Of a DNA stretch of 64,000 bases, positions 1 to 9,600 are shown piece by piece. The translations under genes and the position numbers were made by a program. Origin of the DNA: CAWAXW01 sp963786155 (GTDB lineage: Bacteria > Actinomycetota > CADDZG01 > WHSQ01); contig CAWAXW010000006.1 in the NCBI GenBank assembly GCA_963786155.1, forward strand, positions 2,480,001-2,544,000, written 5' to 3'. Numbering within the stretch: position 1 is the stretch's first letter; each line of letters starts with the position of its first letter. The notes below the pieces were generated by a model. The model did no database searches. It had not been told where the DNA came from and saw nothing but the letters and a program-made list of their open reading frames with translations.

Positions 1-1266
1 GACCTCGGTCCCGCCCGACAGATTCATGATCGGGCAACGGCCCCCACCGACGACATCGGAGAACCATCGATAGGGCTCGGGGTTCCACGGCTCACCGGTG
101 GAACCAAGGACCCGCAGTGTCGATAGGTCGTGGGCGCGCACGACGTCCTCACCCGCCGGCATCAGAGCTCGGATAAGGGTCGGAGAGATGCCAAGGACGG
201 TGATCTTGTGGCGTTCGATCATCGACCAAATGCGATCGGGGGCCGGGTGATTCGGCGCGCCCTCGTACATGAAGACGCACGCGCCGTTGGCATGCCCCCC
301 CACCATCTCGAGCGGTCCCATGATCCAGCCCATGTCGGTGACCCAGTAAAGGATGTCGTCGCTCTTGACGTCGAGTTGATACGCGACCTCTTGCGCGATC
401 TTGACGAGGAAGCCGCCGTGCACGTGCACGCTTCCCTTCGGCTTGCCGGTCGTCCCCGACGTGTAAGCGATCATGAACGGCGTTTCGGGATCGAGGCCTT
501 CCGCCGGGAGTACCGGCGAATGAGCCTCGAACGCCGCACCCCAGGAGATGTCGCGCGCGCTCATCGGAGTCTCGGACTCCGGGAACCTCTTTACGACGAC
601 CACCTTGTGGACTGAAGGAGACTGCGCTACCGCCTCGTCGGCGACGGACTTCATGTCCACCCGATTGCCACGCCTCCAGAAGCCATCGGCCGTGATCAGC
701 AACTTCGCACTGGCGTCGTTTAGCCGCGTTGCAACCGCGGGGGCTCCGAATCCAGAGAAGATAGGCATGTAGATCGCACCGATCTTCGCTATGGCGTACA
801 GCGCCACCACCGCTTCGGGGATCATGGGTAGGTACACGCCGACGGCATCCCCACGACCGATGCCCAGATCCTTCAGACCCTGAGCCGCACGGTCTACCTC
901 TGCTCGCAGATGGGCGTAGGTGAATGTCCGTGTCTCGCCCGTCTCGCCCTCCCATATGAGCGCCGGGTTTCCGGCTCGCTCGGACGACACCGCGTGTCGA
1001 TCGACGCAGTTGTGGGTCAGGTTGATGCGCCCGCCCGTGAACCACTTCGGCCATTCGGGCCCGTTCGATACATCGAGCATCTGGTGGAAGGGGGTGGCGA
1101 AGTCGATCCCGACATCCTCTATGGCGGCACCCCAGAACCACTCGATGTCCTCTATGGAGCGCCGTACCAGCTCGTCGTAATCGGAGATGCCGTGTTTCCG
1201 CATCAAGCGAGTGACGTTGGCGTTCTCGATGTAATCGGGCGTCGGTTCCCACACGAACTCGGACAT
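1..1266 (-). CDS. acyl-CoA synthetase, acetyl-CoA synthetase-like (3' end outside window)
   Basis: AMP-forming synthetase that would activate a short carboxylic acid to its CoA thioester through an acyl-adenylate. 422 residues are visible from the ATG at 1266 and the frame runs off the left edge, so the C-terminal lid domain with the catalytic lysine is missing. The adenylate-binding motif YTSGTTGKPKG lies at about residues 268-278, and the later motif GSTGEPWN at about 388-395 is the form seen in acetyl-CoA synthetase relatives. The N-terminus (WEPTPDYIENANVTRL) resembles the acetyl/acetoacetyl-CoA synthetase-like proteins of actinobacteria. The exact acid substrate cannot be told from this fragment. 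It starts 21 bp beyond the stop of the Ppx/GppA gene on the same strand. Confidence 0.9.
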   Translation of the reverse strand, partial: MSEFVWEPTPDYIENANVTRLMRKHGISDYDELVRRSIEDIEWFWGAAIEDVGIDFATPFHQMLDVSNGPEWPKWFTGGRINLTHNCVDRHAVSSERAGNPALIWEGETGETRTFTYAHLRAEVDRAAQGLKDLGIGRGDAVGVYLPMIPEAVVALYAIAKIGAIYMPIFSGFGAPAVATRLNDASAKLLITADGFWRRGNRVDMKSVADEAVAQSPSVHKVVVVKRFPESETPMSARDISWGAAFEAHSPVLPAEGLDPETPFMIAYTSGTTGKPKGSVHVHGGFLVKIAQEVAYQLDVKSDDILYWVTDMGWIMGPLEMVGGHANGACVFMYEGAPNHPAPDRIWSMIERHKITVLGISPTLIRALMPAGEDVVRAHDLSTLRVLGSTGEPWNPEPYRWFSDVVGGGRCPIMNLSGGTEV

Positions 1267-1287
1267 CGTTGGGGAGGCTAACGCCTC

Positions 1288-2202
1288 CTACTCGTCGGCG
1301 AGCAACTCGATCACGAGCCCGTCGAGGATGTCCTTCTCCGACACAAGCACTTCCGCGAGGTCGAACACCTCCATCGCGCTCTTGAGGATCTCGGCCCCCG
1401 CAACGATCACATCGGCGCGGCCCGGTTCGAGTCCCTTGATCTTGCATCGCTGTTCGTAGGTCAGGCTTGCGAGGCGCCGGCCCAACCTGCGAACGTCGCC
1501 GTGCGACATGACGGCATGGTGCGTGACGTCGGGGTCGTAGACCGGCAAGCCCACATTGATGGCGGCCAGATGTGTGACCGTGCCGGCTACCCCGATCAGT
1601 CGCGTTCCGGAAGGAACCTCGAGCTGAGCGCGCGCATCGCGGAGACTGCTCTCGACGTCGACTCGCAGCGCGTCCATCTCTTCCTCGGTGGGGGGATCGG
1701 AGTCAAGGTGCTTCTCGAACATCCGGACGCACCCGATATTCAGCGAGATGAATCCGTGCGGCCGGTCGGTTCCCACGACAAGCTCGGTCGAACCTCCGCC
1801 GATATCGAGCACGAGCTTCGGTTCCTCCGGTGGAAGATCGGACGAGGCACCAAGAAATGACGTCTGAGCTTCCTCGTCGCCGGAAAGCACCTCAAGGTCG
1901 GTGCCCGTCAGCTTCTTGACGCCGTCGTAGAACTCGCTTCTGTTGCGCGCATCTCGAACGGCCGACGTACCGGTGACGCGCAATCGCTCGACGCTGTACT
2001 CGCCGCAGGTCGCGGCGTATTCGGCAATGGCCGCGAGGGTCCTCTGCAGTGCCTTGGGGGCGAGAGCGCTGGTTCGATCGACCCCTTCGCCCAGTCTCGT
2101 AATAGTCAGCCTGCGCTCGATGGGCCGGAAACCTCCGGGCCGATCCTCCGCGATGAGGAGGCGGGTGGAGTTCGTCCCGACGTCGATCGCGGCGACCCTC
2201 AA
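1288..2202 (-). CDS. Ppx/GppA family phosphatase (exopolyphosphatase / pppGpp phosphohydrolase)
   Basis: Actin-fold phosphatase of the Ppx/GppA family, which trims polyphosphate or converts pppGpp to ppGpp. The phosphate-1 motif AAIDVGTNSTRLLIAE is at the N-terminus and the second signature VLDIGGGSTELVVG lies mid-protein. At 304 aa it is the short single-module type typical of actinobacteria, without the C-terminal HD extension of the E. coli enzymes. I place the start at the TTG at 2202, because that TTG overlaps the TGA of the DUF501 gene and the protein then begins just before the conserved motif. Longer in-frame readings upstream run through the DUF501 gene. Whether polyphosphate or pppGpp is the main substrate is not visible. 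Confidence 0.9.
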   Translation of the reverse strand: MRVAAIDVGTNSTRLLIAEDRPGGFRPIERRLTITRLGEGVDRTSALAPKALQRTLAAIAEYAATCGEYSVERLRVTGTSAVRDARNRSEFYDGVKKLTGTDLEVLSGDEEAQTSFLGASSDLPPEEPKLVLDIGGGSTELVVGTDRPHGFISLNIGCVRMFEKHLDSDPPTEEEMDALRVDVESSLRDARAQLEVPSGTRLIGVAGTVTHLAAINVGLPVYDPDVTHHAVMSHGDVRRLGRRLASLTYEQRCKIKGLEPGRADVIVAGAEILKSAMEVFDLAEVLVSEKDILDGLVIELLADE

Positions 2203-2690
2203 GACTCGACCTCGTAACAGGGAGCGATGCAGTCGGGCCACCCCGCCTCGTTCAGCGCCCGCGCCCCCACCGGGTTCGGAGGATCGGCGATCTCGTGGGC
2301 CACCAGGGCATGGAAGCACTTCGCACGTTTGGCATCGCCGCCTGGAGGCGAGCCCGCATCCGAGATCGGTTCGTGCGCGTCGCGGCGCTCCTTGTAACGC
2401 TGCACCGCGCGCGCCTGCACCTCTTCGAGCGCCGGGTCCGCGCCGAGCAGCTCGGTCATCCGTGCAAGACCTCCACCCGCCTCTTGATGCGAGACGCGCT
2501 TGATGAGGATCGGACACGTGAGCCAGAACAAAGTAGGGAACGGCGCTCCGTCCTCGAGTCGTGGGTAGTTCTCGATAACCATCGGCACCCCGAGATGACA
2601 TCGTCTCGCGACACTCCACTCGCCACGCGTAGGACGACCGAGTTGTGTTTCGACGATGGCCTTGTCTGTGTCCGTGTGCTCCAGGCTCAT
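2199..2690 (-). CDS. DUF501 family protein
   Basis: 163 aa protein of the DUF501 family, recognised by the segment around CHLGVPMVIENYPRL, by LFWLTCPIL and by the cysteine near the C-terminus (IAPCYEVES). In actinobacteria this family sits between ftsB/divIC and ppx, as here; its function is unknown. The cysteines and histidines could bind a metal, but that is only a guess. It overlaps the TTG start of the phosphatase by 4 bp, so the two are probably translationally coupled. Confidence 0.85.
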   Translation of the reverse strand: MSLEHTDTDKAIVETQLGRPTRGEWSVARRCHLGVPMVIENYPRLEDGAPFPTLFWLTCPILIKRVSHQEAGGGLARMTELLGADPALEEVQARAVQRYKERRDAHEPISDAGSPPGGDAKRAKCFHALVAHEIADPPNPVGARALNEAGWPDCIAPCYEVES

Positions 2691-2707
2691 CGGGGGAGCC
2701 TAGTGGG

Positions 2708-3121
2708 CTAAATGCCGATGAAGTTCAGTAGTGACTCGAAGAAGCCCGGTTCCGGGGGTGGGGGTGGTTTGGATTCCGCCTTCTTGGAGTTCTTGGCTTC
2801 GGACTTCGACTCTCCCGGGGGCACTACTCGGAACACTCGCTCGCCCGGTCTTATGAGACCTATCTGTTCGCGCGCTTGTTGTTCGAGGTAGTCGGGGTCG
2901 TTGAGCCTCGCGATGCGGTCCTCGAGGCGCGCGTTCGCTCGGCGGATATCGTGGAGCTCGTCCGACATGCCTTCGATCCGCTCACGTTGCGCGATCAGAC
3001 GCCGGGTCGGCTCGACGCCCATCGCCGCGACCAGTCCGACGACGAGCAGCACCGCGACGATCTGTGGAGCGATGCCGAGCTTCGGCATCCGCGGCATCAT
3101 GCGCGCAACGAGTGCTCTCAC
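2708..3121 (-). CDS. septum formation initiator FtsB/DivIC-like protein
   Basis: Small bitopic division protein. After a short N-terminus there is one hydrophobic helix (IAPQIVAVLLVVGLVAAMG), then a coiled coil (about residues 40-75, rich in Glu/Arg/Ile) and a conserved segment with NDPDYLEQQAREQIGLIRPGE, the hallmark of FtsB/DivIC. The C-terminus is a Pro/Lys/Ser-rich tail ending FFESLLNFIGI. The GTG at 3121 is chosen because it overlaps the enolase TGA (GTGA); ATGs at 3100 and 3097 are alternatives. By analogy it would act with FtsL and FtsQ in the divisome. The order eno-ftsB-DUF501-ppx is conserved in actinobacteria. Confidence 0.88.
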   Translation of the reverse strand: MRALVARMMPRMPKLGIAPQIVAVLLVVGLVAAMGVEPTRRLIAQRERIEGMSDELHDIRRANARLEDRIARLNDPDYLEQQAREQIGLIRPGERVFRVVPPGESKSEAKNSKKAESKPPPPPEPGFFESLLNFIGI

Positions 3122-4404
3122 GCGACTTCGAACCTCGGGAACGCGCGTGCGCCCGGGTAGCGGGCGGTGTCGCCGAGTCGATCTTCGATCCGTAGGAGCT
3201 GGTTGTACTTGGCGGTCCGCTCCCCCCGGGCCGGGGCACCGGTCTTGATCTGACCCGCGTTTGTGGCGACCGCGATGTCGGCGATCGTCGAATCCTCGGT
3301 TTCGCCCGATCGGTGGGAGATGACGGTGGCGTAGGCGGCGCTCTGGGCGATCCGAACGCATTCGAGGGTCTCGCTGAGGGTCCCGATCTGGTTCGGCTTG
3401 ATCAGGATGGCGTTGGCAGCCCCCTCTCGGATCCCCCGACGCAGGACCTCGGGATTTGTGACGAACAGGTCGTCGCCGACGAGCTGCACCCGGTCTCCGA
3501 CCGCCTCCGTCAGCACCTTCCACCCGTCCCAGTCGCCCTCGGCCATGCCGTCCTCGATCGACACGATCGGGTAGCGCGCGACCCAGTCGGCCCAGAACTT
3601 CACCATCTCGTCGCCGGACAAGGAGCGGTCCTCAGACGCAAGCACGTACGAGCCGTCCTCGTAGATCTCCGAAGTCGCGGGGTCCAATGCGATGGCGATG
3701 TCGCGTCCTGGTTCGAAGCCCGCAACAGAGATCGCTTCGACGAGAAGGTCCATGGCCTCGGAGTTCGCGCCGAGGTCGGGGGCGAACCCTCCCTCGTCAC
3801 CGACACCCGTCGTCATCGATCTGTCATCGAGAATCTTCTTGAGCGTGTGATACGTGCGCGATCCCCACTCGAGCGCTTCCGCGAACGAAGCTGCCCCGAT
3901 AGGGGCGAGCATGAACTCCTGAAGGTCCAGCGCGTTGTCCGCGTGCGCTCCTCCGTTGATCACATTGAGGAGAGGCACCGGAAGCACATGCGCGTCGGGC
4001 CCGCCCAAGTATCGGAAGAGCGGGACCTCGAGCTCGATCGCCGCCGCGTGCGCGATCGCGAGTGAGACACCGAGCAGCGCGTTGGCGCCAAACTTCGCCT
4101 TGTTGTCGGTGCCGTCGAGGTCGCACATGAAGGTGTCGATCTCGCGCTGGTCGAGAGCGTCGTATCCGAGGATCTGAGGGCCGAGCACGTCGTTCACGTT
4201 CGCGACCGCCTGGGTCACGCCCTTGCCCTTGAACTCTTCGCCCCCATCACGCAGCTCGAGGGCTTCCCCGGCCCCGGTCGAAGCCCCCGACGGCACGATC
4301 GCCCGCCCGAGGGCCCCCGAATCGAGCCGAACCTCGGCCTCGACCGTCGGGTTGCCCCTGGAATCCAGCACCTGCCGGGCGCGCACGAACACGATCTCGC
4401 TCAA
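3118..4404 (-). CDS. eno: enolase
   Basis: Glycolytic enolase (2-phosphoglycerate to phosphoenolpyruvate plus water), 428 aa and full length. Visible motifs in order are SGASTGAGEALELRDG, GVGDEGGFAPDLG with the catalytic Glu, SIEDGMAEGDWDGW, VGDDLFVTNPEVL, the lysine motif LIKPNQIGTLSETL and the signature SHRSGETEDSTIADIAVA. The start is a TTG at 4404, preceded by a good AAAGGAG ribosome-binding site. Its stop overlaps the GTG of the FtsB-like gene. The 74-bp gap to mazG is AT-richer than its surroundings and probably carries the promoter. Confidence 0.97.
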   Translation of the reverse strand: MSEIVFVRARQVLDSRGNPTVEAEVRLDSGALGRAIVPSGASTGAGEALELRDGGEEFKGKGVTQAVANVNDVLGPQILGYDALDQREIDTFMCDLDGTDNKAKFGANALLGVSLAIAHAAAIELEVPLFRYLGGPDAHVLPVPLLNVINGGAHADNALDLQEFMLAPIGAASFAEALEWGSRTYHTLKKILDDRSMTTGVGDEGGFAPDLGANSEAMDLLVEAISVAGFEPGRDIAIALDPATSEIYEDGSYVLASEDRSLSGDEMVKFWADWVARYPIVSIEDGMAEGDWDGWKVLTEAVGDRVQLVGDDLFVTNPEVLRRGIREGAANAILIKPNQIGTLSETLECVRIAQSAAYATVISHRSGETEDSTIADIAVATNAGQIKTGAPARGERTAKYNQLLRIEDRLGDTARYPGARAFPRFEVA

Positions 4405-4461
4405 GACCTCTCCTTTATCTCTAGTTGACGGTTATATCAGGACTCACACCAGTCACACATG

Positions 4462-4493
4462 CTTTCGGGGCGTGAGTGTCATCCCTCCGAAAG
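4462..4493. other. inverted repeat at the 3' end of mazG
   Basis: CTTTCGG (4462-4468) and CCGAAAG (4487-4493) form a perfect 7-bp inverted repeat spanning the mazG stop codon, upstream of eno. It could be a weak mazG terminator or an eno leader structure. There is no T-tract. Confidence 0.3.
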
Positions 4494-5456
4494 GGAATCC
4501 CTGAACCGAGTGTTGGCCGCTCGCAGAGCCCCTTCGGGGTCGATCCCGGCCGCGCGCGCTATCGCAACGAGCCAGAACAGTGCCTCGCCAAGGGACTCTG
4601 CGGACGGCGGGGCCGCGACCTCCTTCTCTACGCGGGCGCGGGCCTCTTCGGGTTCGCCGGTGAATCCGAGGGCGGCTGCTCTCTTTTGGGTCTTGTAGGC
4701 CGCCAGCAAGGCGGGAAGCGCAGCCGGGATCCCGTCGAAGGGATCGCTGCGGTCCTTCTCGGCCGCCTTCAGCGCTTCCCAGTTGGCGACTACCTCATGG
4801 GCTCCCGACACCTCGACCTCGCCGAACACGTGAGGATGACGGTGCAGGAGCTTCGCGGATATCGCGTCGGCGACGTCGGCCACATCGAAACGGTTCTCTT
4901 GTTCTGCCAGACGAGCGTGGAACGCTACTTGTAGCAAGACGTCACCCAGTTCCTCTTGGAGCGCCTTTCCAGTATCCCCCTCTTCGATCGCGTCGATGAC
5001 TTCGTAGGCCTCTTCGATGAGGTGGACCTTGAGGCTCTCGTGGGTCTGCTCGCGATCCCAGGGACAACCGTCGTCGCTTCGTAAGCGCGCCATGATCGCC
5101 ACCAGCGCGCCGAGCGATGAGGCTGCACGCCGGATGACGGGCGCGACATATGCCGCGGTCAGCGCGTCCGGAACAGAAACCCCGGCCGACGAGATCTCGG
5201 CCCCCGCGCGCGCAAGCGCCAGCACCCGAGGCGAATCGGGGTCGGTCACGAACGCCCAGGAATCACTCGATGCATCAGGCTCGTCGTCGAACGGGCCCGC
5301 CCGGACACCCGCCTCGTTGAGGCGTTCGATGAGGGGATGATCGGATCGTTCGAATACGACAACGTCCCGTGCTCGCAACGCGTCCCACTCGTCAAGCGTC
5401 AACGCTCCGGTCTGGTCGGGCGCGAGCGGAACGACGAGAAGCGTGGAGTGCCCCAT
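4479..5456 (-). CDS. mazG: MazG nucleoside triphosphate pyrophosphohydrolase
   Basis: House-cleaning all-alpha NTP pyrophosphatase that hydrolyses NTPs or dNTPs to monophosphates. The MazG core starts at about residue 115: DDGCPWDREQTHESLKVHLIEEAYEV supplies the E-x-x-E metal ligands, followed by EELGDVLLQVAFHA. The N-terminal ~100 residues (GHSTLLVVPLAPDQ) look like the degenerate tetrapyrrole-methylase-like segment found ahead of MazG in many actinobacteria. The ATG at 5456 is chosen although an in-frame start exists further upstream, because the protein then begins at this conserved segment. That ATG lies inside the left arm of a 159-bp palindrome. Confidence 0.9.
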   Translation of the reverse strand: MGHSTLLVVPLAPDQTGALTLDEWDALRARDVVVFERSDHPLIERLNEAGVRAGPFDDEPDASSDSWAFVTDPDSPRVLALARAGAEISSAGVSVPDALTAAYVAPVIRRAASSLGALVAIMARLRSDDGCPWDREQTHESLKVHLIEEAYEVIDAIEEGDTGKALQEELGDVLLQVAFHARLAEQENRFDVADVADAISAKLLHRHPHVFGEVEVSGAHEVVANWEALKAAEKDRSDPFDGIPAALPALLAAYKTQKRAAALGFTGEPEEARARVEKEVAAPPSAESLGEALFWLVAIARAAGIDPEGALRAANTRFRDSLSEG

Positions 5457-5607
5457 CAGGGGGCGTTTGCGTGTCTCTGGGGCGCGAAAAGCAAGCATCG
5501 CAAGGCCGCAGGGAGCGTGCGCACTGGAAGTGCGTGCGCGACTGAGAACGCCGCGAGGCGCAGACTTTTCGCCCCCAGAACACCCCTAAATGTCCCCTGA
5601 TGGGGCA
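5449..5607. repeat. 159-bp imperfect palindrome between the PPIase gene and mazG
   Basis: The two ends pair as TGCCCCATCAGGGG (from 5449) with its complement ending at 5607, and pairing resumes at intervals inward: a CTGGGG...GCGAAAAG block pairs with CTTTTCGCCCCCAG, and the centre at about 5528 is a small GC hairpin (GCGTGCGCAC, spacer GGAAG-like, GTGCGTGCGC with mismatches). It fills almost the whole gap between the PPIase stop (5611) and the mazG ATG (5456), in an otherwise tightly packed run. It may be a REP/MITE-like palindromic element, or a terminator plus leader structure. No transposase gene is nearby and no second copy was noticed in this window. Confidence 0.65.
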
Positions 5608-5610
5608 CCT

Positions 5611-6675
5611 TTAGTCCCCTTCTTCTAGTGGGGCGGGGGCTTCGGAGGGGATCGCGGCCCCCGGGATTGACTCGGCCGATGCGTCGATCACCCTCTGCGA
5701 CGCCACGTCGAATTCCCCATACCGGGGATTCACCTCGACGTCGGCCTCGTCGTAACGGGCTTTGACCCAGGCCTCCCACGCCTCCTCTTCCGCCTGCTCA
5801 CCGAGCTCGGCGAGAAGCTGCTCCTCGACCTCCTCGAAGGGGGCGGTCCGTCGGTCGGTGACCCGGATCACGTGGAATCCGAACTCGGTCTCGACGGGAT
5901 CCGATATCTCGTCGATCTCGAGCTTCGCGGCCGCACGCTCGAACGGCTCGACAAAATCGCCGGCAGAGTAGAAGCCGAGCTCTCCCCCGTTTGCTGCGTT
6001 CGATTGATCGATCGAATGCTTCGCGGCAAGCTTGTCGAACAAGCGATCGACCTTCTTGTCCGAGGCCGCTTGAAGGTCATCTGTGATCTCCTGCGCAAGC
6101 GCTTGGTCTTCGACGAGGATGTGCTGAGCCTCGGTCTCCGAGAAGTCCGCAAGGTTCTCTTCGTAGTGCGCACGCAGCTCATCCTCGGTGGGGGCCGCGT
6201 CGGCGGTGACCTCCGTGCGTAGCCCGTCCTCGAGAAGCTGGTCGTAAACCAGGTCCTCGAGCTGAGACAAGGTGATGTTCTGTTCTCGCAGGGCCTCCTC
6301 GAACGCGTTCTCGGAGGGGAACTCACCCTTGATCGTCTCGATCTCCGCTTCGACGTCCTCCTCTGTTATCTCCAGGCCCCGCGCCTCGGCCTCCGGCTCC
6401 AGAACCGCGCGGCGGATCAGAACCGAGAGATAACCCTGCTCGTACTCGCGCAGGAAGGCATCGGGGTCTCCCTGTCCGGCCAGCCGATCGAAAGCATCGC
6501 TCGCGCTGTACTCGGCTAGAGCGGCCTCGACCTTCGACACGGCGATCTTGTCCCCGTCCACGACGGCCGCTGCGGGCTCGAGCAGGTCCCCACACCCCGC
6601 GGTCGCGAGCACGAGCAGCGCCAGTCCGGCGAGAGCGCGAGGTGGGCTCGGCCAGATCGCAGAGGTTCGTTTCAT
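5611..6675 (-). CDS. SurA/PrsA-like lipoprotein peptidyl-prolyl isomerase
   Basis: 354 aa exported foldase. The N-terminus has a signal peptide ending in a lipobox (LATAGC, Cys about residue 28). A SurA-N-like helical region follows, then a parvulin rotamase domain with AQHILVED, GGELGFYSAGDFVEPFERAA and the closing DPVETEFGFHVIRV. It would assist folding of secreted proteins at the outer face of the membrane. The ATG at 6675 overlaps the mfd TGA (ATGA), and this start gives a proper lipoprotein signal. The mfd-foldase-mazG order is known in actinobacteria. Confidence 0.88.
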   Translation of the reverse strand: MKRTSAIWPSPPRALAGLALLVLATAGCGDLLEPAAAVVDGDKIAVSKVEAALAEYSASDAFDRLAGQGDPDAFLREYEQGYLSVLIRRAVLEPEAEARGLEITEEDVEAEIETIKGEFPSENAFEEALREQNITLSQLEDLVYDQLLEDGLRTEVTADAAPTEDELRAHYEENLADFSETEAQHILVEDQALAQEITDDLQAASDKKVDRLFDKLAAKHSIDQSNAANGGELGFYSAGDFVEPFERAAAKLEIDEISDPVETEFGFHVIRVTDRRTAPFEEVEEQLLAELGEQAEEEAWEAWVKARYDEADVEVNPRYGEFDVASQRVIDASAESIPGAAIPSEAPAPLEEGD

Positions 6676-9600
6676 GATGCGACCGAGGTTAACTGCTGGA
6701 TGATGTCGTCCACCCAATCCACGACACCGGTCTTGGGGACGCTGACCTCGGGGATGAGCAGCGTGCGCGTTGCGGGTCGCCACTCGGCGCGCGGCAAGAT
6801 GCGCTGGAGGCGGACCTGGCGCGACTCCTCCAACTCGATGGGACGGATCCTCAGGTTGCCGGCAACGGTGGCCGCCTCTGTGATGGTTCGAGCCATCATT
6901 GTCGAGCGCAGACGGGCGAGCTTCAGGAGGCCCTCGACGGGGGCCGGGATCGGCGAGCCGTACCTGTCCTCCACCTCCGCCCGTACCTCCGCAAGGTCTC
7001 CGTCGTCGCGCACCGCCGCGATCTTGCGGTACGCCTCGAGGCGCAGGTTCTCGTCGCCGACGTAGCTCTTCGGGATGAACGCCTCGAGCGGAAGGTCGAT
7101 GCGCACCTCGACATCCTCTTGGTAGGGCAAGCCCTTGGCTTCGTCGATCGCGGACGAGACGAGCTTCACGTACAGGTCGAAGCCGATCTCCTCGATGTGT
7201 CCATGCTGCTCGGCCCCCAATAGGTTGCCGGCCCCGCGGATCTCGAGGTCTCGCATGGCGATCCGGTAGCCGGAGCCGAGACCCGAGTACTCGCTGATCG
7301 TCTTGAGGCGCTCGTGGGCTTGTTCGGTCAGCGACCGAGTCGGCGGGAAGAACAGATACGCGTAGGCGCGCTCGTGAGCCCGGCCCACGCGGCCCCGGAG
7401 CTGATACATCTGCGACAGTCCGAGGAGATCGGAGCGCTCGACGATCAACGTGTTCACCGTGGGCATGTCTAGACCCGACTCGATGATCGTCGTGCAAACG
7501 AGAACGTTCGTCTTCGCGTCGGCGAAGTCGACCATTGATTGCTCGAGGTTCCGCTCGTCCATCTGGCCGTGAGCCACTCCGATGCGCGCTTCGGGAACGA
7601 GATCGCGCAGCTGGGCCGCAGCGTGATCGATCGTCTGTACCCGGTGGTGCACGTAGAAGACCTGACCGTCCCGCAGAAGCTCGCGGCGCACCGCAGACGA
7701 AACGACCTCTTCTTCGAAGTCACCGACATAGGTCATCACCGGGTGTCTGTTCTCGGGAGGCGTATCGACGATCGACATGTCGCGAAGCCCGGACATCGCC
7801 AGCTCGAGTGTTCGGGGGATGGGCGTGGCGGTCAGGGTGAGGACGTCGACGTTCGCCTTGACCGCCTTGAGCTTCTCCTTCTGCTCCACTCCGAACCGCT
7901 GCTCCTCGTCGAGGATCAGCAAGCCCAGGTCCGAGAACTTCACGTCCCCTTGCAAGAGTCGGTGTGTCCCGACGATGACGTCGACCTTGCCGGAGGCAGT
8001 GTCGGCGAGAACCTTCTTGGACTCCGACGCCGACAGGAACCGAGACAGCATCTCGACCCGAAGAGGGAAGTTGCGATAGCGCTCGACGAAAGTGGCGTGG
8101 TGTTGCTGCGCCAGGATCGTCGTTGGCACGAGCACCGCCACCTGCTTGCCGGCCGCCACGGCCTTGAAGGCCGCCCGCACCGCGATCTCGGTTTTTCCGT
8201 ACCCGACGTCGCCGCAGACAAGCCGGTCCATCGGCTTGTCGCTCTCCATGTCGTCCTTGACCTCGTCGATCGCTCGGAGCTGGTCGGGCGTTTCCTCGTA
8301 GGGGAACGCGTCCTCGAGCTCGCGTTGCCACGGTGTGTCGGGACCGAACGCGAAGCCTTTGGAGCGCGATCTCTCCGCGTAGAGCTTGACGAGCTGGCCG
8401 GCGATCTCGCGCGCCTTGCGCCGAACGCGCGCCTTGGTCTTGCGCCATTCGGGAGAGCCGAGCCGGTTGAGACGCGGCGCCTCGCCACCTATGTACTTGC
8501 CGACCATGTCGGTCTGGTCGCTGGGCACGTAGAGCGTGTCGTCCTTCGCGTACTCGATGACGATGTACTCGCGGTGAACCCCGAGCAGGGCCCGGTCGAC
8601 CAAGCCTTTGTAGCGGCCGATCCCGTGGACCTCGTGCACGACGAGGTCGCCCTCGCTCAGGTCGAGAGGGCCGGTGGGCTGCTTCTTGCGGGCCGCGATC
8701 CTTCGGCGAGCGGCCCCCGACCGGCGGCCGGTGAGATCGGATTCGGCAACAAGCGCGAGACGGGCCCATGGCAGCACGAACCCTCGTTGGAGCTCGGCGA
8801 CCACTATCGAGCCTCCCGGTGCTGCATCCGGTTGCGGCGCTTCGTCATCGATCGTGAAGTTCAAGCCCGAGGTTGCAAGGTTCTTCTGCAAACGCTCGGC
8901 CGTTTCCGGAAGTGAAGCGGCGATCACGGCCCTGTACCCACCGCGGATCAATGTGCCCAGGCGCGCCATCAACGCTTCAGGTTTCCCGGCGGATTGCGTC
9001 CACGTCTCCACCTGAAGGTCCTCGGCTCCCGGCTCCGTGAAGCTCGACATCAAGACCACCGCGGCGGAGTGCTGCAGGATCTCGTCCAGGGCCGCGTAGC
9101 GCCGCTCGGTCTGGTCCGTGATGCGCATCCACTCCTCGACCTGTTCCATTACTTCATCAGCGCGATCCCGGACGCGTTTGGGCTCGAAGATCACGGCCGG
9201 GGTCCCGGCGGGGAGCAGGGAAGTCAAAGGAGCCAGGCTGCCGGGAGCAGCGGTGAGCTCTTCGCGAGCGGGCGTGATGTCGAGCCGCTCGACGGCTTCG
9301 AGCGAACGCTGCGATGCCAGAGCGAACTGTCTCAGGGACGTCAGCTCGTCGCCCCAGAACTCGGCGCGCACCGGCCGGTCGGCCGCAGGCGTGAATACGT
9401 CTAGAAGGTTCCCTCGCATCGCGAACTCGCCACGACGCTCGACCATGTAGTTGCGCTCGTAGCCCATCGCGACCAGCCGTGCGGCGATCTCGTCGAACGC
9501 CATCTCAGCCCCCACCGCGAGAGTGATGACGTCGATGCCCTCGGAGTGCGCCGCGACCAACTGAGTCGCTCCCTGCACCGTGGCCGAAACGACGAAGGAG

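Noticed and set aside
149..1447. Long Arg-rich open frame on the minus strand over the synthetase gene
   Set aside because: It is a shadow frame of the real AMP-binding synthetase; composition is skewed and it contains no domain. The real frame holds YTSGTTGKPKG.
7539..8915. Long plus-strand open frame inside mfd
   Set aside because: Antisense shadow of the high-GC mfd gene, with no recognisable domain or start signal.
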